DNA of 64,000 bases from Bisporella sp. PMI_857 (taxonomy: Eukaryota; Ascomycota; Leotiomycetes; Helotiales; Helotiaceae), in assembly GCA_021307315.1 (NCBI GenBank), contig JAJSPD010000029.1:1-64000 (forward strand), in the 5' to 3' direction. The position numbers and the translations under genes were made by a program. Each line of letters begins with the position of its first letter. Within the stretch, counting starts at the first letter, position 1. Shown piece after piece: positions 52,796 to 64,000 of this stretch. The notes under the pieces are model-generated. The model made no database searches and was not told the origin of the DNA. It saw only the letters and a program-made list of their open reading frames with translations.

Positions 52796-54452
52796 TTATA
52801 TAACATTCGGCAAGGCCAGCTTGCTGCTGGTTTTCTTTGTCAACACTTTTGTAATGGCGTGCCGTATCGTCACGCCTGCTTTCTCGATCTCTTTCTTGGT
52901 AAGGCCGGTGGTGATACAGATTTTGAGTGCAGGTTGTAATTTCCAATCGTTTTCCTTACCGTTGCTGGATGGTGATAATGGCATACTTTTGAGGCGCGTG
53001 ATGAGAACCCCATTTGCAAGAGTCTGTGGAAAGTCAGAAAGTTGATCAATCAGAAAAATTTGTGTCATACCTCATCAACACATTCCTGAAGCACTCGCTC
53101 TTGTTCCTCTATGCTTAGTCTTCGGGAGTTGACAATGTCTGGCTTGAGAACAAGGAGCATGATAGGGTTGTCGACCGCGCTCGTGCAATGTACCCAGTCA
53201 CTTCGAGGATCTAGTTGAGCACGCATGGCCTTAATATTTTCACGGCACTGTACCAAGATGTCTGGAGTTGACTGCAGTAGGTTGAGAGTCTCGCACACGG
53301 TCGTGGCGAGCATAGCAGGAAGCGCAGCAGAGAATGTGTATGAAGCGGAAGTGATGCGTTGATGCTCAACCACGTCTTTCGTGCCTGCACAGAAACCGCC
53401 TCCAGAGCATAGAGGTCCAGCGAGTGAGCCCACAAGCATATCAACTTGTAAAGGATCCACGTTTTGGGCTTCTGTAAGGCCGCGGCCAGTCCTACCAAGA
53501 ACTCCAAAGGACCATGACTCATCGAGCATGAGGCGAAACTTGTAACGTTGCTTGAGCTCCACGAGTTTGGGCAGATCAACACAGTCTCCAATTGTCTCGG
53601 ACAATGCTTCGGTAACGATAAATCTTCTGGTCAATGGCTTTTTGGCTTGATCCTTGATAACCTTTTGCAGAACTCGCTCCAAATCTTCCATATTGTTATG
53701 CTCAAAATATCTGATCGTGCTGCGCGCAGCTTGAATTCCCTTGCGAATGGAGTAATTAGCGGCGCGGTCGACAACTATGATATCTCCTCTCTTGCAGAAT
53801 GCTGGGATTACACTGGAAATTGTAGAAAAGGCGTGGGCATAGACGATTGCACTCTCAGTTCCCAAGCAAGACGCAATAGCAGCCTCCGCTTTCATGTGTA
53901 CATCCTGAGTTCCATAAAACTGCGGTGGTCCACAAGGTCCAACACCGTATGTCCGCAGAGTCTGAATTGCCTTCTCCTTCACCTGTTCATCCCCGACGAA
54001 ATTATAGAAATTGTATGATGCCAAATTCATAACGGTTCGTCCATTTGACAATCTTGATTTTGGGGCGGTAGCTCCGACAATAACGGGAAGCTTTTCTCTT
54101 TCAGCCTCTTCGAAAGCAGTGGATGGCGCGACGAGAGGCTCTGGGTTCCATTCATCCACGAGTTCGTCAATCTCCTACATTTCGTCAGCAGAAAGTTCTC
54201 GGATTGCACGGGTATCCTCACATCTTCCGTCAGTTTTACGAAGTTGCCGCTATGAGTAGGATATGATGGTGACAGAAGATATCGCACGAAGAAGATAACC
54301 AGTATCAATTCAATGGCGGAACGGACTGGGTCATTTTGGTAGCTTGACTGGATGTACCGGATGAGAATGGCTGAGCCTGGCAGCTTCTGGAATCTCTGTG
54401 CAATCTCGTGAATGGATTCCTCCGCAAACTTCGAAACCTCGTGGAACTCCAT
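52796..54452 (-). CDS. LCB1: Serine palmitoyltransferase subunit 1 (Lcb1), 520 aa, three exons
   Basis: Exons are 54222-54452, 53071-54174 and 52796-53023 (introns of 47 and 47 nt). The protein has an N-terminal membrane segment near residues 47-62 (AIELILVIFFVRYLLSP) and then the alpha-oxoamine synthase fold: MNLASYNFYNFVGDE, GVGPCGPPQFYGTQDVH, RRFIVTEALSETIGD and LMLDESWSFGVLGRTGRG. The catalytic PLP lysine is absent, as expected for Lcb1, whose partner Lcb2 carries it. The enzyme makes 3-ketosphinganine from serine and palmitoyl-CoA in the ER, the first step of sphingolipid synthesis. In the strand facing the shared active site the sequence reads VGSLAGPLCSGGGFCAG. Length is close to other fungal Lcb1 proteins. 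Confidence 0.95.
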
Positions 54453-55699
54453 TTTGAGCGGTGGTCGATTCGAGATAGCGAAACTAAGGATTGTCGCGAA
54501 ACTTTGGAGTTGGAAATGTGAGAGGCAATCGATGTGATCGCGATTGGGCTGACGGAGCCGAAATAAACCTTACAGTCGTTAAAACCTGCCCCCTGGCACA
54601 TGCCCCCTGACACAGCCCCTTTTCACAAGCCCCTTTTGAGTTTCTCCAACTCAAGTGTAAAGCAGCACCTATAATGGAATATCTATTTTCCGTGCAAACG
54701 CACTCACAATCATCTACAGAGTATTCAATATACTCTTGAGCTACGAATATGAGACTGGAGAAGTTGAGCATCACTCTTTCTGCATTTTAATATTGTGCTT
54801 TGCTCTTTCTTGCAGACACTCTACTTTACATGAGCTTGTCTGACAAGCGGTCCAATTTGAATTGCCTACCTATTAAAAGCCGACTCTCTCCTAGCTAATC
54901 TTGAAGCCAGAGTTTGGTATCGAGAGGAAGTAGGCGTGTTATTTACTTTTCTAGAGCACAATTCAATCATGTTAAACATGGCCAATCCTTTCCAGTACCA
55001 GAGAGATGGCTAGCTGTTTCTCTGAATGTTGATTTTGACTATCCTCTCTGTTATCTTGTTCAGTTGTTCTGTCAGTATGTGGTCCATTACATCGATATTA
55101 AAGTTGAATCTGCTTTCTGTATACTATGAACCCTAGTTGCCTCGTTGAAAACCTGTGTCTCCTTTTCCAGTAGGGAAGGCCAACTTCAGTTGATATCATA
55201 TTACGCTTTAAACCACTCGGTTTTGATATCTAATTGCAAGCATTTGACTTCGCAAGAGCCAAATCTCAGCGGCTATGAATATCAACGCCGTATGAAACAT
55301 ATCTAAAGTCCAGATTAACCGTTAATGCGGCTACAATCATAGTTGAATAGGAGGTTGTTGCCTAGCGTGTTGTTGGAGTTTCATAGATCCTCCTCGAGGG
55401 AGGGCTTTAGCTCGATGATGATCTTACTCTTGAACAAAAAAGTCGTACGACTTGCACTTATGAAGTACACATAAAGCGGATCAACTTCCTCATCAAGGTG
55501 ACACGTGTAGTCCCATTTCTAAGCTTTTTACAGCTTTCTATTCCAATTTGTTGACAGTAATGAGAAGAATTATTAAACTGCTTTGTCAGGTCACGCGTTG
55601 AAGGCAGGCTGTTTACAAAAAGTTGGCGGATATTGCTATTACACGTTCTAATGCAAAATTATTAAGGGAACAGCTAGTTGTGTTGAAATTATTGATGCC
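54453..55699. other. 1.2-kb region between LCB1 and the alcohol dehydrogenase relic
   Basis: It includes the LCB1 promoter. The rest is AT-rich with scattered short frames and no recognisable gene. Confidence 0.4.
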
Positions 55700-56908
55700 A
55701 TGGAGCAATGGACCACTTTAATGGATGGCATCGACAACCTAGTCCTAGACACTGGGCCTGAGCCAACTGAGCTTGATGATGATCAAGTCTTTGTGAAGAT
55801 CAATTGCGTATCTCTGAACTACCGAGACTCCAAAAGTACATCATTCTTCATCCAGAACCACTGAAAGAAGAACCAGGCTTATAATAAAACCCTGTAGTTA
55901 TTGACGACGGCGACTTCAGATCCAAGTATAAGCCTCCTTCAGAACGCATTGTCCCAGTCTCAGATGCAAGCGGCGCTATCATAAAAGTTGGGAAACACGC
56001 AGCATCACAATGGCGAGTCGGTGACCGTATTGTCAACACGATAAGGGCGAACCACCTCACTGGACCTACGCGGCGTGATCTCGTCTCGGATGGAATCGGA
56101 ATACCAGGACCAGGCGTACTAACGGAGTATCGTGTTCCTAGGGGCTGGACTCATCAGCTTGCCATACTATATGAGCTTCGAAGAGGCAAGCACATTGCCC
56201 ATTGCAGCGGTGACGGCTTGGACGGCATTGAATTGGGATCAGCCTATCGGAAATCCTATAGTTTGGAGGGATGTGGTGGTCTTGTTGTAAGGCACTGGCG
56301 GAGCGAGTATTGCAGTCTTACAGCAGGCCAAGGCCCTGAATCTTACCAGTAAGCAATCTCCCCTCCATGTTTTGGTCCTAGCTACGAAGCTCAAATAGTA
56401 ACTGGTAGGAATTCTGAATTGAAAATCCATAATCACCTCGTCTTCGAATGAGAAACTTGAACGCGCTCGCAAGATTGGCGCGGACTATACCATCAACTAC
56501 AACACGACTTCTGGCTGGGGCGTTGAAGTACTGTGCTTCACTAACGGTAACGGAGCCGACATTATCGTAGAAAATGGCGGCCCGGCCACACTAGACCAGA
56601 GCCTCTCGTGCGTTGCGCCTGGTGGTAACATCAGTGTAGTCGGCTCACTAAGCGGCATCGCCGACGGGGATAGCAAACAGAAATCGGAATTGGGGCTAGG
56701 CATGAAATTAATCTTGCGAAATGCTGCGTTGAAAGGGATCAACGCCGGGCCAAAAGATCGGATGGAGGAGATGCCGAATATTGTGTATATAGGAAAGGAA
56801 ATCCACCTGATTGTCGATCGAGTGTTCGACTTCAAGGCGGCCAAGGAGGCGTTCAAGTACCTATATAATGGCTCACATTTCGGAAAAGTAGTTATCAAGG
56901 TTGCTTGA
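55700..56908 (+). pseudogene. Broken zinc-type alcohol dehydrogenase (MDR family)
   Basis: An ATG at 55700 opens an MDR N-terminus (DDQVFVKINCVSLNYRDSK). An intron with GTACAT...TGTAG leads to SERIVPVSDASGAIIKVG and GVLTEYRV. A one-base frameshift near 56131-56145 then moves to the frame reading MSFEEASTLPIAAVTAWTAL and NWDQPIGNPI, which hits TAA at 56288-56290 where the family has CAA-Gly (a C-to-T change). After another junction with no clear acceptor the last part is intact (LERARKIGADYTINY, GADIIVENGG, VAPGGNISVVGS, end at 56908). Two independent lesions make a working enzyme unlikely, though assembly error at the shift cannot be excluded. Confidence 0.75.
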
Positions 56909-58061
56909 AGGAGTGGCTATATAGACAAATCATCATTCTGAATTTTTGAGAAAGTAACTTTCCCTAACTTTCATGATCTGATGGTCTGCTTCGGTATCCT
57001 TGGAATTGTGAAGCGTTTTTCTCCGCAATTCTGATAGCAGATACACCTTTTCAAATAAATCGAACGTTAGTCTTTATTCGAAGCCATTTCTCAGTGTCGC
57101 AGAATTTCTTATAAAAAAACAAACTTGGGGTCTTTTGAGACCAAGTTGACCTTCTTCACGACATTCCGTACGGGAACAGTCGCAATGAAAATCAATTGTT
57201 CTTCATGGAAGATGTGGTTCAAAAATTCCTCACTATAAATAGTGAAAGTTTGGTAATGGTAGTTTTAAACTAGCAAAAACACTGACTCGAGCGAAGCTCT
57301 CACTGTCTAGTGTGAAACCCATGCACTAAGATGAAGAAGAAAGGTGGGTGTGTGAGGGAGAAGACAGGATTTTATAGATATTCAGCGGAAATGTTTGAGT
57401 CATGGATTCCTGACGGCTAGGTTGAAGTGGTTGCAAATTACTTGATTGGGAAGTAGGCAGTGCTCTCTTGGGGGATGAATTTCCGCAATTACTTGATACG
57501 GCAAGTTAATAAGAAGGCCATTGGAGCCTGAATTGGCCACCTGTATTGTCTTCAGGCCCTGATGCAAGCAACGGAGGCGCTGTCTAATGGCGTTGGAGAA
57601 CTATGATTGCTGTTCAGTATAACGCGTGCTTATGTACAGTTATATCCGCAGGGGTTGTAGCCATAGCGTGCTTAGAGAGTACCTCCTGACAAAGTCTTCA
57701 AGACAGACAGAAATAACCATGATTGCGGCCTATGAATTAGAAGATGGTGTAGGGTGTGAAGGCAAGCAATGCTAAGGTCACGAAAAAGAGTGTCATTATG
57801 CTTGTTGGTGCACACCTGTTTGGACTTGTGTCACATCGCGAGGCTGAACCCCACCTTCTTCTGATGTCACCTCAGCCTTCTATGAACAATGACTTCAACG
57901 GTTGACCAGGCAAAGTACTGGACAATTTGCAAGATAATTAAAAGGGCTTGAAAAGAGTTTCGACATATCAGAAACGCTATCAACTGCTTCCACAAGCCAA
58001 AGTGCATTCTCTTCGCAATCTCTTCCGTTCCACTGGACGGAGCCTCAAGTCACAGTACAGC
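56909..58061. other. 1.15-kb gene-free region
   Basis: Short plus-strand frames occur just before the next gene (from 57948) but seem to be its leader. No repeats or RNA genes were recognised. Confidence 0.4.
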
Positions 58062-58875
58062 ATGGCGTGGCGTTGTTCAGGAAAGACAAATGAAGAGCTC
58101 ATCAATAATCTGTACAAGAATAGTCTAATAAAGAGCCCGACTGTCAAGGCTGCAATGTCAAAGGTATCTCATTACTCACATGTCGACTTAGGCTACAGCG
58201 ACTAAAGACTACTATGCAACAGGTCGACCGAGCACACTTCTGCCCGGACACTACCTATGCCTACGAAGACTCCCCTCAGTCAATTGGCCACGCCGCCACC
58301 ATCTCCGCACCGCACATGCACGCTTCAGCCACCGAATCTCTTCTCCCATTCCTCTACCCGGGTGCGAAAGTCCTCGATATTGGCTCTGGCTCCGGCTACC
58401 TAACTGCCGTGCTCGCAGAGCTAGTCTGCTCGAAGCCGGGCGGCAAAGTAGTAGGACTGGAGCATATCAAGCCGTTACGAGACCTGGGGGAATCAAATAT
58501 ACTGAAGAGTGAAGCGGGCAGAAAGCTGGTGAGCGACGGAGCGGTGAGCTTTGTGGTCGGTGATGGGAGGAAAGGATGGAAGGATGAGGGGGGTGAGGAA
58601 TGGGATGCCATACATGTCGGCGCTGCCGCTGTAGAACTCCATTCCGTGCTTATTGAGCAGCTGAAGAGACCTGGCAGGTAAGTGAGGTATTGTTGTGAAG
58701 GTTGTTGGAATTACTGATAGAGCCGGTGCCTAGGTTATTCATCCCTGTCGAGGACGAACGAGGATATAGTGGAAATCAGTATATCTGGGTGGTGGATAAG
58801 GATAAAGATGGTAATGTGAAGAAGGAAAGGCAGTACGGAGTGAGATATGTGCCATTGACAGATGCGCCGAAATGA
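58062..58875 (+). CDS. Protein-L-isoaspartate O-methyltransferase, 232 aa, three exons
   Basis: Exons are 58062-58163, 58223-58677 and 58734-58875. The N-terminus MAWRCSGKTNEELINNLYK is the typical PIMT start (helix binding the substrate strand). VDRAHFCP, then ISAPHMHASATESL, precede the SAM-binding motif I VLDIGSGSGYL at about 84-94; WDAIHVGAAA is post-motif II and LFIPVEDERG lies at the start of exon 3. The enzyme methylates isoaspartyl residues with S-adenosylmethionine to start their repair in aged proteins. Length matches the animal and yeast-type enzymes. No targeting signal is seen. Confidence 0.95.
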
Positions 58876-59251
58876 GCTAGTGTGACACATGGGCATCCTA
58901 CTCTTGCCCTTATGATTGACGCTCTTAAATTGAGAAAACGGAGTTGGGAGCACCAAGGTAGCCCTCTGTGCTATGAGGGCACTGCCTTTTTGAATCGTTC
59001 TTTTTATCATGCAACTATCAAATATCATGCTCTGCATAGCGGTTATCGTTCCCTCATCACAAGTTCCTCTATTATGAGTCACAAATATGAAGGTGCTTCT
59101 TCCCGTTTCCTGTTTTGACTTCTCGGCACCTCACTTGAAACCACAAAGCATTTTCTTGTATGAAAGTATATGATACCTTGGTTTTTTCTAGAAATATATC
59201 ATAAACCTAAAAACACTGCGCAGCATCGCCATCTCCCAAGTTCTCTGACTT
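58876..59251. other. 3' flank of the methyltransferase gene
   Basis: It is AT-rich with no supported coding frame. It lies between the methyltransferase and the convergent hypothetical gene. Confidence 0.4.
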
Positions 59252-59797
59252 CTATCCACTACAATCGCAGTTACGCTCCTCGAACCCAACACAGGAATTC
59301 ATGAAATCCTCTTCGTTTTCTCTTCTTTCAAGCTCTGTCCCACCTCCCGCCTTGCTGCACCTGCCACCCCCTCTACTATAGCTGTCACCGAACTTTTCCG
59401 TCTGCCAATCCTGCGCATAATACGTACCGCTCGGTATCGCACGATTGAGCAGTTGTGCTTCAAAGTAAGGTGCCCTAGGATGATTGGATTGCATGGCTTG
59501 CCAGGTTGATTTGTATAGAAATTGTGGGAACTTCGCATAGGGATCAAGTGGCAATAGATATTCTGGGTTACCGGCATACCCTTGTAGATACCGTGCTGGT
59601 AAGACGCCTGGTGTATCAAAGTTAACTGTTGATTCCCGCGAGACACCGGGAGATGTGTTGGAGTATGTTGAGTAGGGAGTGAAGGTTCGTTCCCAGGTTG
59701 GGGTTGTTGTTGTGCGTAGGGCTGGTGTAGTGGAGCATGGTGCTGTGCGTCCTGCGACGATGGAAGCATAATTTCTCTTTGGGTAGCTTGAAGACAT
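59252..59797 (-). CDS. Uncharacterised protein, 181 aa, single exon
   Basis: The frame runs from ATG 59795-59797 to 59252. It has a Thr/Ser/Tyr-rich N-terminal third (TTTTPTWERTFTPYSTYSN), then a region with aromatic and proline residues (GNPEYLLPLDPYAKFPQFLY, STWQAMQSNHPRAPYFEAQL), and a Gly/Glu-rich C-terminus with three Cys. There is no signal peptide, membrane segment or known motif. Composition looks like a real protein rather than random sequence. Its end converges with the methyltransferase gene. It could be a lineage-specific gene. Confidence 0.45.
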   Translation of the reverse strand: MSSSYPKRNYASIVAGRTAPCSTTPALRTTTTPTWERTFTPYSTYSNTSPGVSRESTVNFDTPGVLPARYLQGYAGNPEYLLPLDPYAKFPQFLYKSTWQAMQSNHPRAPYFEAQLLNRAIPSGTYYAQDWQTEKFGDSYSRGGGRCSKAGGGTELERRENEEDFMNSCVGFEERNCDCSG

Positions 59798-60336
59798 CTT
59801 GATTTCCTATTAAATCTAAAGGATTGTTGGATTCTGGGTTTGATTGGTGGTTAGATATGCGTGCGAATTTTGTTTCGTTGGTTGTTGTGGTTGGGATGGG
59901 GACAAGACCTCAACATATGTGCATTTGGATAACGTTCATGATGCTGTTACTCTACTCACGCAGGTGTGTTCAGATTCATTGATATAATTCTATGCATTTG
60001 TTATTACTTAATTGCAACTCACGACTTGACTCCATGAATGTCTTGCCTGAGAGACTATGACCCATTTGACCTTGCAAGTCAAGTAGAAGCTCATACCCAA
60101 AAGGCATATTGTGCCGTCAAGAGTGATTTTTTGGATTCTCTATCTTTTAGGTTCATCGTCCTACTTTTTGAATTATGTTAATTTCTAGTCTTTCTCGAAA
60201 TTTCTTAGTGTACATGTACTCACACAGGTTAGCAAGACACAGGGATTCAAGGACGATCACTAATGTAATTTCCTATCATATAGACCAAGGTCTCATTCAC
60301 GTTGCTGTGCAATATATCTAGAGGTTATGGCTCCCA
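59798..60336. other. Gene-free stretch before the esterase relic
   Basis: Nothing recognisable is seen; AT-rich. Confidence 0.4.
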
Positions 60337-61125
60337 CTAATACCGGAACCGCTCAATAATCTCCGGGGAAATAATAAACCCACACCGCTCTCTCAACTTC
60401 TGCGAGCTCACCTCAGGGAATGAATCAGGACCATCAATCACCGGCAACCCCTCGTGGGGACCACCAATAACGAATATATATGACCCTTTATCACCAGGAA
60501 AAGTGGATGTGAAACCCAGAAAGGTATGGTGGCCTTTTACTCCTGGCTGACCTACGCTCGTCAACGTGGACCAAGACCTCGAGCCTCTGGTCGTCAACAC
60601 GTAGCCTTTGCGTGTAAGGTTGAATGGATATTCGTTAGTATCGTAATGTGAGAGGTTCCCGAAAATATAGGCAAACTCTGACGTGTGAATTGTGCGGACC
60701 GGTCTGATTGTAGAGATACTCCACAATTGGATCAAGAATTGTCTGATTCCAGCCACAGAAATAAACATGACTGCCCCGCCGAGCAATGTTCTCGCCATAC
60801 CATATAGGCTCACAGGCCATGAGGATATCGCGGAATATCCTGGTGGAGCGGTAGAACTCGCTTGATAGGCTCGCTGCCTCCTCTGCAGGGAAATCAGCGG
60901 CCGGGCAGAGCGTGAGGAGCTTGTTGATATTTTCGCTTGTTATAGCTGGGATGTAGGACTGAGTGAATTTGTAGGCATCCTCAGCGAGTCGTGATAGTGA
61001 AATCGGTGAAAAAGTGCAACATTATTCTGAGCCCAGCTGATCGTTGTCGTGACCTTGGTGAACCTGCCATTTCGAATAAACTCCGAGGGGGCAGAAGGAA
61101 GAAAATCGCTATCGACAACCGGAAG
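60337..61125 (-). pseudogene. 3' fragment of a type B carboxylesterase, frameshifted
   Basis: Reading on the minus strand from 61125, esterase C-terminal segments appear in successive frames. They are LPVVDSDFLPSAPSEFIRNG; then, after a shift, LAEDAYKFTQSYIPAITSEN, FYRSTRIFRDILMACEPIWY and RRGSHVYFCGWNQTILDPI; then, after another shift near 60705, TSEFAYIFGNLSHYDTN, SRSWSTLTSVGQPGVKGHH and LRERCGFI to a stop at 60337. Only the C-terminal half is present. The catalytic GxSxG part is missing, and the sequence upstream is ankyrin-like, not esterase. It is non-functional. Confidence 0.7.
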
Positions 61126-61169
61126 TCAGAAGTCCTCGATGTTGCGAGCGATTGGCAAGTTTCAAGTCT

Positions 61170-62266
61170 TGAATATAAGCTCTAGCTCCAGGGACAGCAA
61201 AAGTTCTACGATATCACCTTCACACGCCTCAGTGCTTGCAATATTGATTGCTGAACCCATATGGAGGATACCTGATACAGAAAAAGTATCATGTTCAAAT
61301 TCCATAGTGTCGGTAGATGCGCAGATATTGAGGAGAAATTGGAGAGCCTACAAACATTCCTTTGCCGTGTCACAGCGTACGCCAGTATGCTACCAATTAG
61401 GCGAGCACCGAATTCGTGCATCAGTCGCACAATCCGGAAAGAGCTGCAGCGTGCCACCTACCTTTAAGTCTGAGCTAGACGTGTAATTACAAAATGAACA
61501 CTACTCAACTGCCAATAAGTAGTATTCACATGAAGTTAGTCACACCTTTTCTTCCTCTCTCAACTTTAGCGTTAGGTTCAGCACTGTGGTCAAGAAACTA
61601 TTCAATAAGCTCTCCACTATCGCCTCCTCGAAGAACTACGCTGTTTTTGTTAATATCCTCTGACTCTTCTCATCTTGGACAAAGGTACCAACCATAGAGA
61701 GGAGCATAGTAACCCGGAATCCCTTTATATAAAGGACGGACCACCATTAATATCCTAGCCGTGACCTACAAATACCTGGAAGATAGCAGGAGATGCTCCA
61801 CAATCAAAAGTTTCAGGCAAAGCAAGGTTGTACACCCGTATGCCACTGCCCAAAAAGTACCCGAGGATCCGTGCTTAGATTTCTCGAATTGGGTTGTAGA
61901 AGACAGGCTTCAGGGCATAGATTTCATAGCCAGGAGGCCCAGGAGCAGGATCGAGACTAACCCGCCATTCGTTGATAAGCGTTTGTAAGAGGCTGAAGTC
62001 ACCAATTGTACAAGCAGCATTCATTTTTTGAATGTTGATGTGTTCAGGCGAGTATTGAGGCACTGGGGCATTTCGTGACGGGTTGATCCCATCAATAACT
62101 AGAAATGCGGAATATTGGGATTAAAACCTCCACCAGCATGCTGCGGAAGCTTGGTACCGCGCTGTGCTATGACATGTTGATCATATGGTGAGACAGATTT
62201 GGATTGTGTTGGCATCCGTGTAACTGGTGATAGTGGGGGCGGTAGATCTTTATGGATTACTTTCAT
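61170..62266 (-). pseudogene. Ankyrin-repeat gene relic
   Basis: On the minus strand an ATG at 62264-62266 opens a Pro/Ser-rich leader that ends at TAG near 62100. In a shifted frame, SPEHINIQKMNAACTIGDFS and LLQTLINEWR read like the first ankyrin helix pair, followed by a TAA. Next come RILGYFLGSGIRVY and SPAIFQVFVGHG, then a TAG where a Trp of the usual HGWDIN is expected, then ELIE-stop-FLDHSAEPNAK. A last repeat-like segment, GSAINIASTEACEGDIVELL, lies near 61210-61275. Several nonsense codons in otherwise repeat-like text indicate decay. Family assignment is inference. Confidence 0.55.
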
Positions 62267-62886
62267 ACTTTGAAGAATGGTATAATGAAATGTATGCTTA
62301 TTTTGTGCCTGGACAGGAAAGCTATAAATAGGGAGAGGGAAATAGAAAGGCTGTAGCTTAAATGTTGGGAATTCGCGACTGGGGCATGTTTCTATATGTA
62401 AAAATGGATGTAATGCATCAACTAATCGAAGACCGAGGCGGCAATTAAACAAATTGGTTGCATTCGCTGCCCCCGGACTTCACCTAAATCTCATATGATT
62501 GACGGGACAGTATGCTTTTACAACAGATGATACATGTCATGTGGACTCAGTTCAATACACGTTATTCTAGAGTCGATATTCGTGTCCATTACCATTAAAT
62601 GGAATATCGGAAGGGGTATAGTGTTATAAGTTATGTGGTGCAGATTCTCATCGATAGAAGACTAATTTTTATCCATTGATATAGTAGGGCTTAGCCCAAA
62701 TTGTATGAAAAATAATCCATACTAAGGCACGGATTGAGGATAACTTGTTACGTGTCTTATACACAGCGTTATTACTACAATAGATAACATTTACCATTAC
62801 TTCTTCGAGGCTTATGCTCATTCTTTCTCATTTAGGTGTCATCAATGTTATCTTTATATCATTTTATGGAATGGGTAGATTCTTTT
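62267..62886. other. Gene-free AT-rich stretch
   Basis: No coding frame is supported. It lies between the ankyrin relic and the 3' end of the NTPase-like gene. Confidence 0.4.
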
Positions 62887-64000
62887 CTAGGAACGAGAGT
62901 GCATTGTTAACGGCCTATTAATGTCAACCCAAACTTCCATTAGAGCCTCTTTGTTCTCAGTAACAAGTTCCAGCTCTGCCACAGGGAACTGGCTTGTTAA
63001 AACAATCCTTAACATCTTATACTCTGTATTCAGCTGCACCAATGCTCTCAGGAACCTTTGCCTTCCATGGGTATTCTCTCTCGCCAGTACTACATCGACG
63101 CGATCAATGAGTAAGAATAATTCTTTCCTGTCTCGTAAACATTCAATATTCACCATCTTCAGAACATCGGCAAGAATACTATAGGCTGCTTCCGGAGACT
63201 CTTTGACAGCTTCAAATCGTTGTAATGATAACTTCTCGATATTCTCAGGTACGAGCACGAGGTCTGGGTATGCTTTCAACAGCTGCAGGATCACGCGCTT
63301 GAAAACATGTAACGGCCTTGTCGGCACGCCTTCTTGTCCACTGTTGCATAGCGCATACACGACCTTGACTCCGCGCTCCATCTCGAGTGCCTCTACAAGA
63401 TCGAGCGAGAAACTGGAGACCCAGCTCACGCCACGCCTGTTCTGCCGTCCACCAAACCATAGAATAGGACGGGGAGACAGCAATGGCCAGCCTGGTGCTT
63501 GGATCTCGGATACGTTGGCGTCCCAGCGTTCTCTTGGCGCGAGGAGTGCTTCTTGCTGCCGAATGAAGACTACCTCGTTCTCGAGGGATGGAGGATTGGT
63601 GAAGAGAATTGCTGATAGATTTTGCACGTATAGGATTCCAGAGAAGCGGCATGTTGCTAGTGCATAATGTCAGCCATTTAGCTTCAGTGGATACAAGAAC
63701 TATTCGGGAACGGATAAAGGAAATTTACTCTCAATGGTCAGTCTGCATTGGTTAATTTTGTCCTCCAGTCTCGCTATTCGGGTGTCGAAGATCGTTGCTT
63801 GGGCTATGGCGTGGGCTTGCATATCGTGTATTGCTAAAACGTCATCGTTAGCAGTATTATCGGGCGTCAACTTAGTGTTCACAAACTTTGTGCTGCTTTG
63901 TCGAGTGTCTCCTTCGAATCCAGCACGGCCATAGTGTACCTCCGCTGGGCTAGGACCTCTATATTGTTGGCATGTCCTCGAATTTTTGTTACAAAACTTT
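62887..64000 (-). CDS. STAND/NACHT-like NTPase, partial at the window edge
   Basis: Exons are 62887-63656 and 63729 to beyond 64000 (5' part missing); the intron is 72 nt (GTAAAT...ACTAG). The upstream exon ends in a coiled-coil-like helix (IFDTRIARLEDKINQCRLTIE). The downstream exon has WPLLSPRPILWFGGRQNRRG where a P-loop is expected, VSWVSSFSLDLVEAL, a Walker B-like LFLLIDRVDVV and a sensor-like MLRIVLTSQFP, ending at TAA 62887. The order fits fungal NACHT/STAND proteins linked to allorecognition and immunity-like signalling, but the glycine-lysine-serine of a normal Walker A is absent and the protein stops soon after the NTPase part, with no repeat domain. Confidence 0.5.

Overview
The window is nuclear DNA of a filamentous ascomycete (Pezizomycotina). 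Most genes carry short GT...AG introns of about 45-105 nt, start codons sit in good context, and the gene content is typically fungal: a hydrophobin, a chromodomain Ty3/gypsy retrotransposon, a secreted amidase, an F-box-like (DUF6546-type) pseudogene and a STAND-type NTPase. Several products resemble leotiomycete (Helotiales) proteins as I remember them; that placement is inference. No rRNA, tRNA or CRISPR array was found.

Layout. 0.1-1.5 kb holds a serine-rich protein of unknown function. 2.4-8.5 kb is a complete minus-strand chromovirus-type LTR retrotransposon with identical 203-bp LTRs. It is followed by an AT-rich, stop-riddled DUF6546-like pseudogene (8.8-10.5 kb). 10.9-26.3 kb is a housekeeping block: a mitochondrial carrier and a small membrane protein, RAD54, a class I-like hydrophobin, an unknown proline-rich protein, RRP14/SURF6, VPS74, mitochondrial acyl carrier protein and, divergent from it, the 23-kDa iron-sulfur subunit of complex I. 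A 3.6-kb gene-free stretch follows. 29.8-39.9 kb holds HPC2, RBA50/RPAP1, the citrate carrier CTP1, a CBP6/UQCC2-like complex III assembly factor, a BSD2/NDFIP-like membrane adaptor and a tentative small gene. 43.0-58.9 kb is more accessory: a small secreted protein, a secreted amidase, an alpha/beta hydrolase, an MFS transporter, LCB1 (serine palmitoyltransferase), a broken alcohol dehydrogenase and a protein-isoaspartate methyltransferase. 59-64 kb is degenerate: an orphan reading frame, a 3' fragment of a carboxylesterase, an ankyrin-repeat relic and a STAND-like NTPase cut by the window edge.

Themes. Mitochondrial function recurs (ACP and the 23-kDa subunit share one promoter region; CTP1 and the CBP6-like factor converge), as do nuclear chromatin and transcription functions (RAD54, HPC2, RBA50). 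The most interesting item is the retrotransposon. An 11-nt sequence next to its 5' LTR is exactly complementary to an 11-nt stretch just downstream of a TATA box inside the LTR, which is the signature of Tf1-type self-primed reverse transcription. Its pol frame has no AUG upstream of the protease and is entered at a GGGAAAC slippery heptamer in a third frame that the annotated gag frame does not reach.

Exon coordinates were read by hand from splice consensus, phase and protein continuity. They are predictions, not transcript-supported models.
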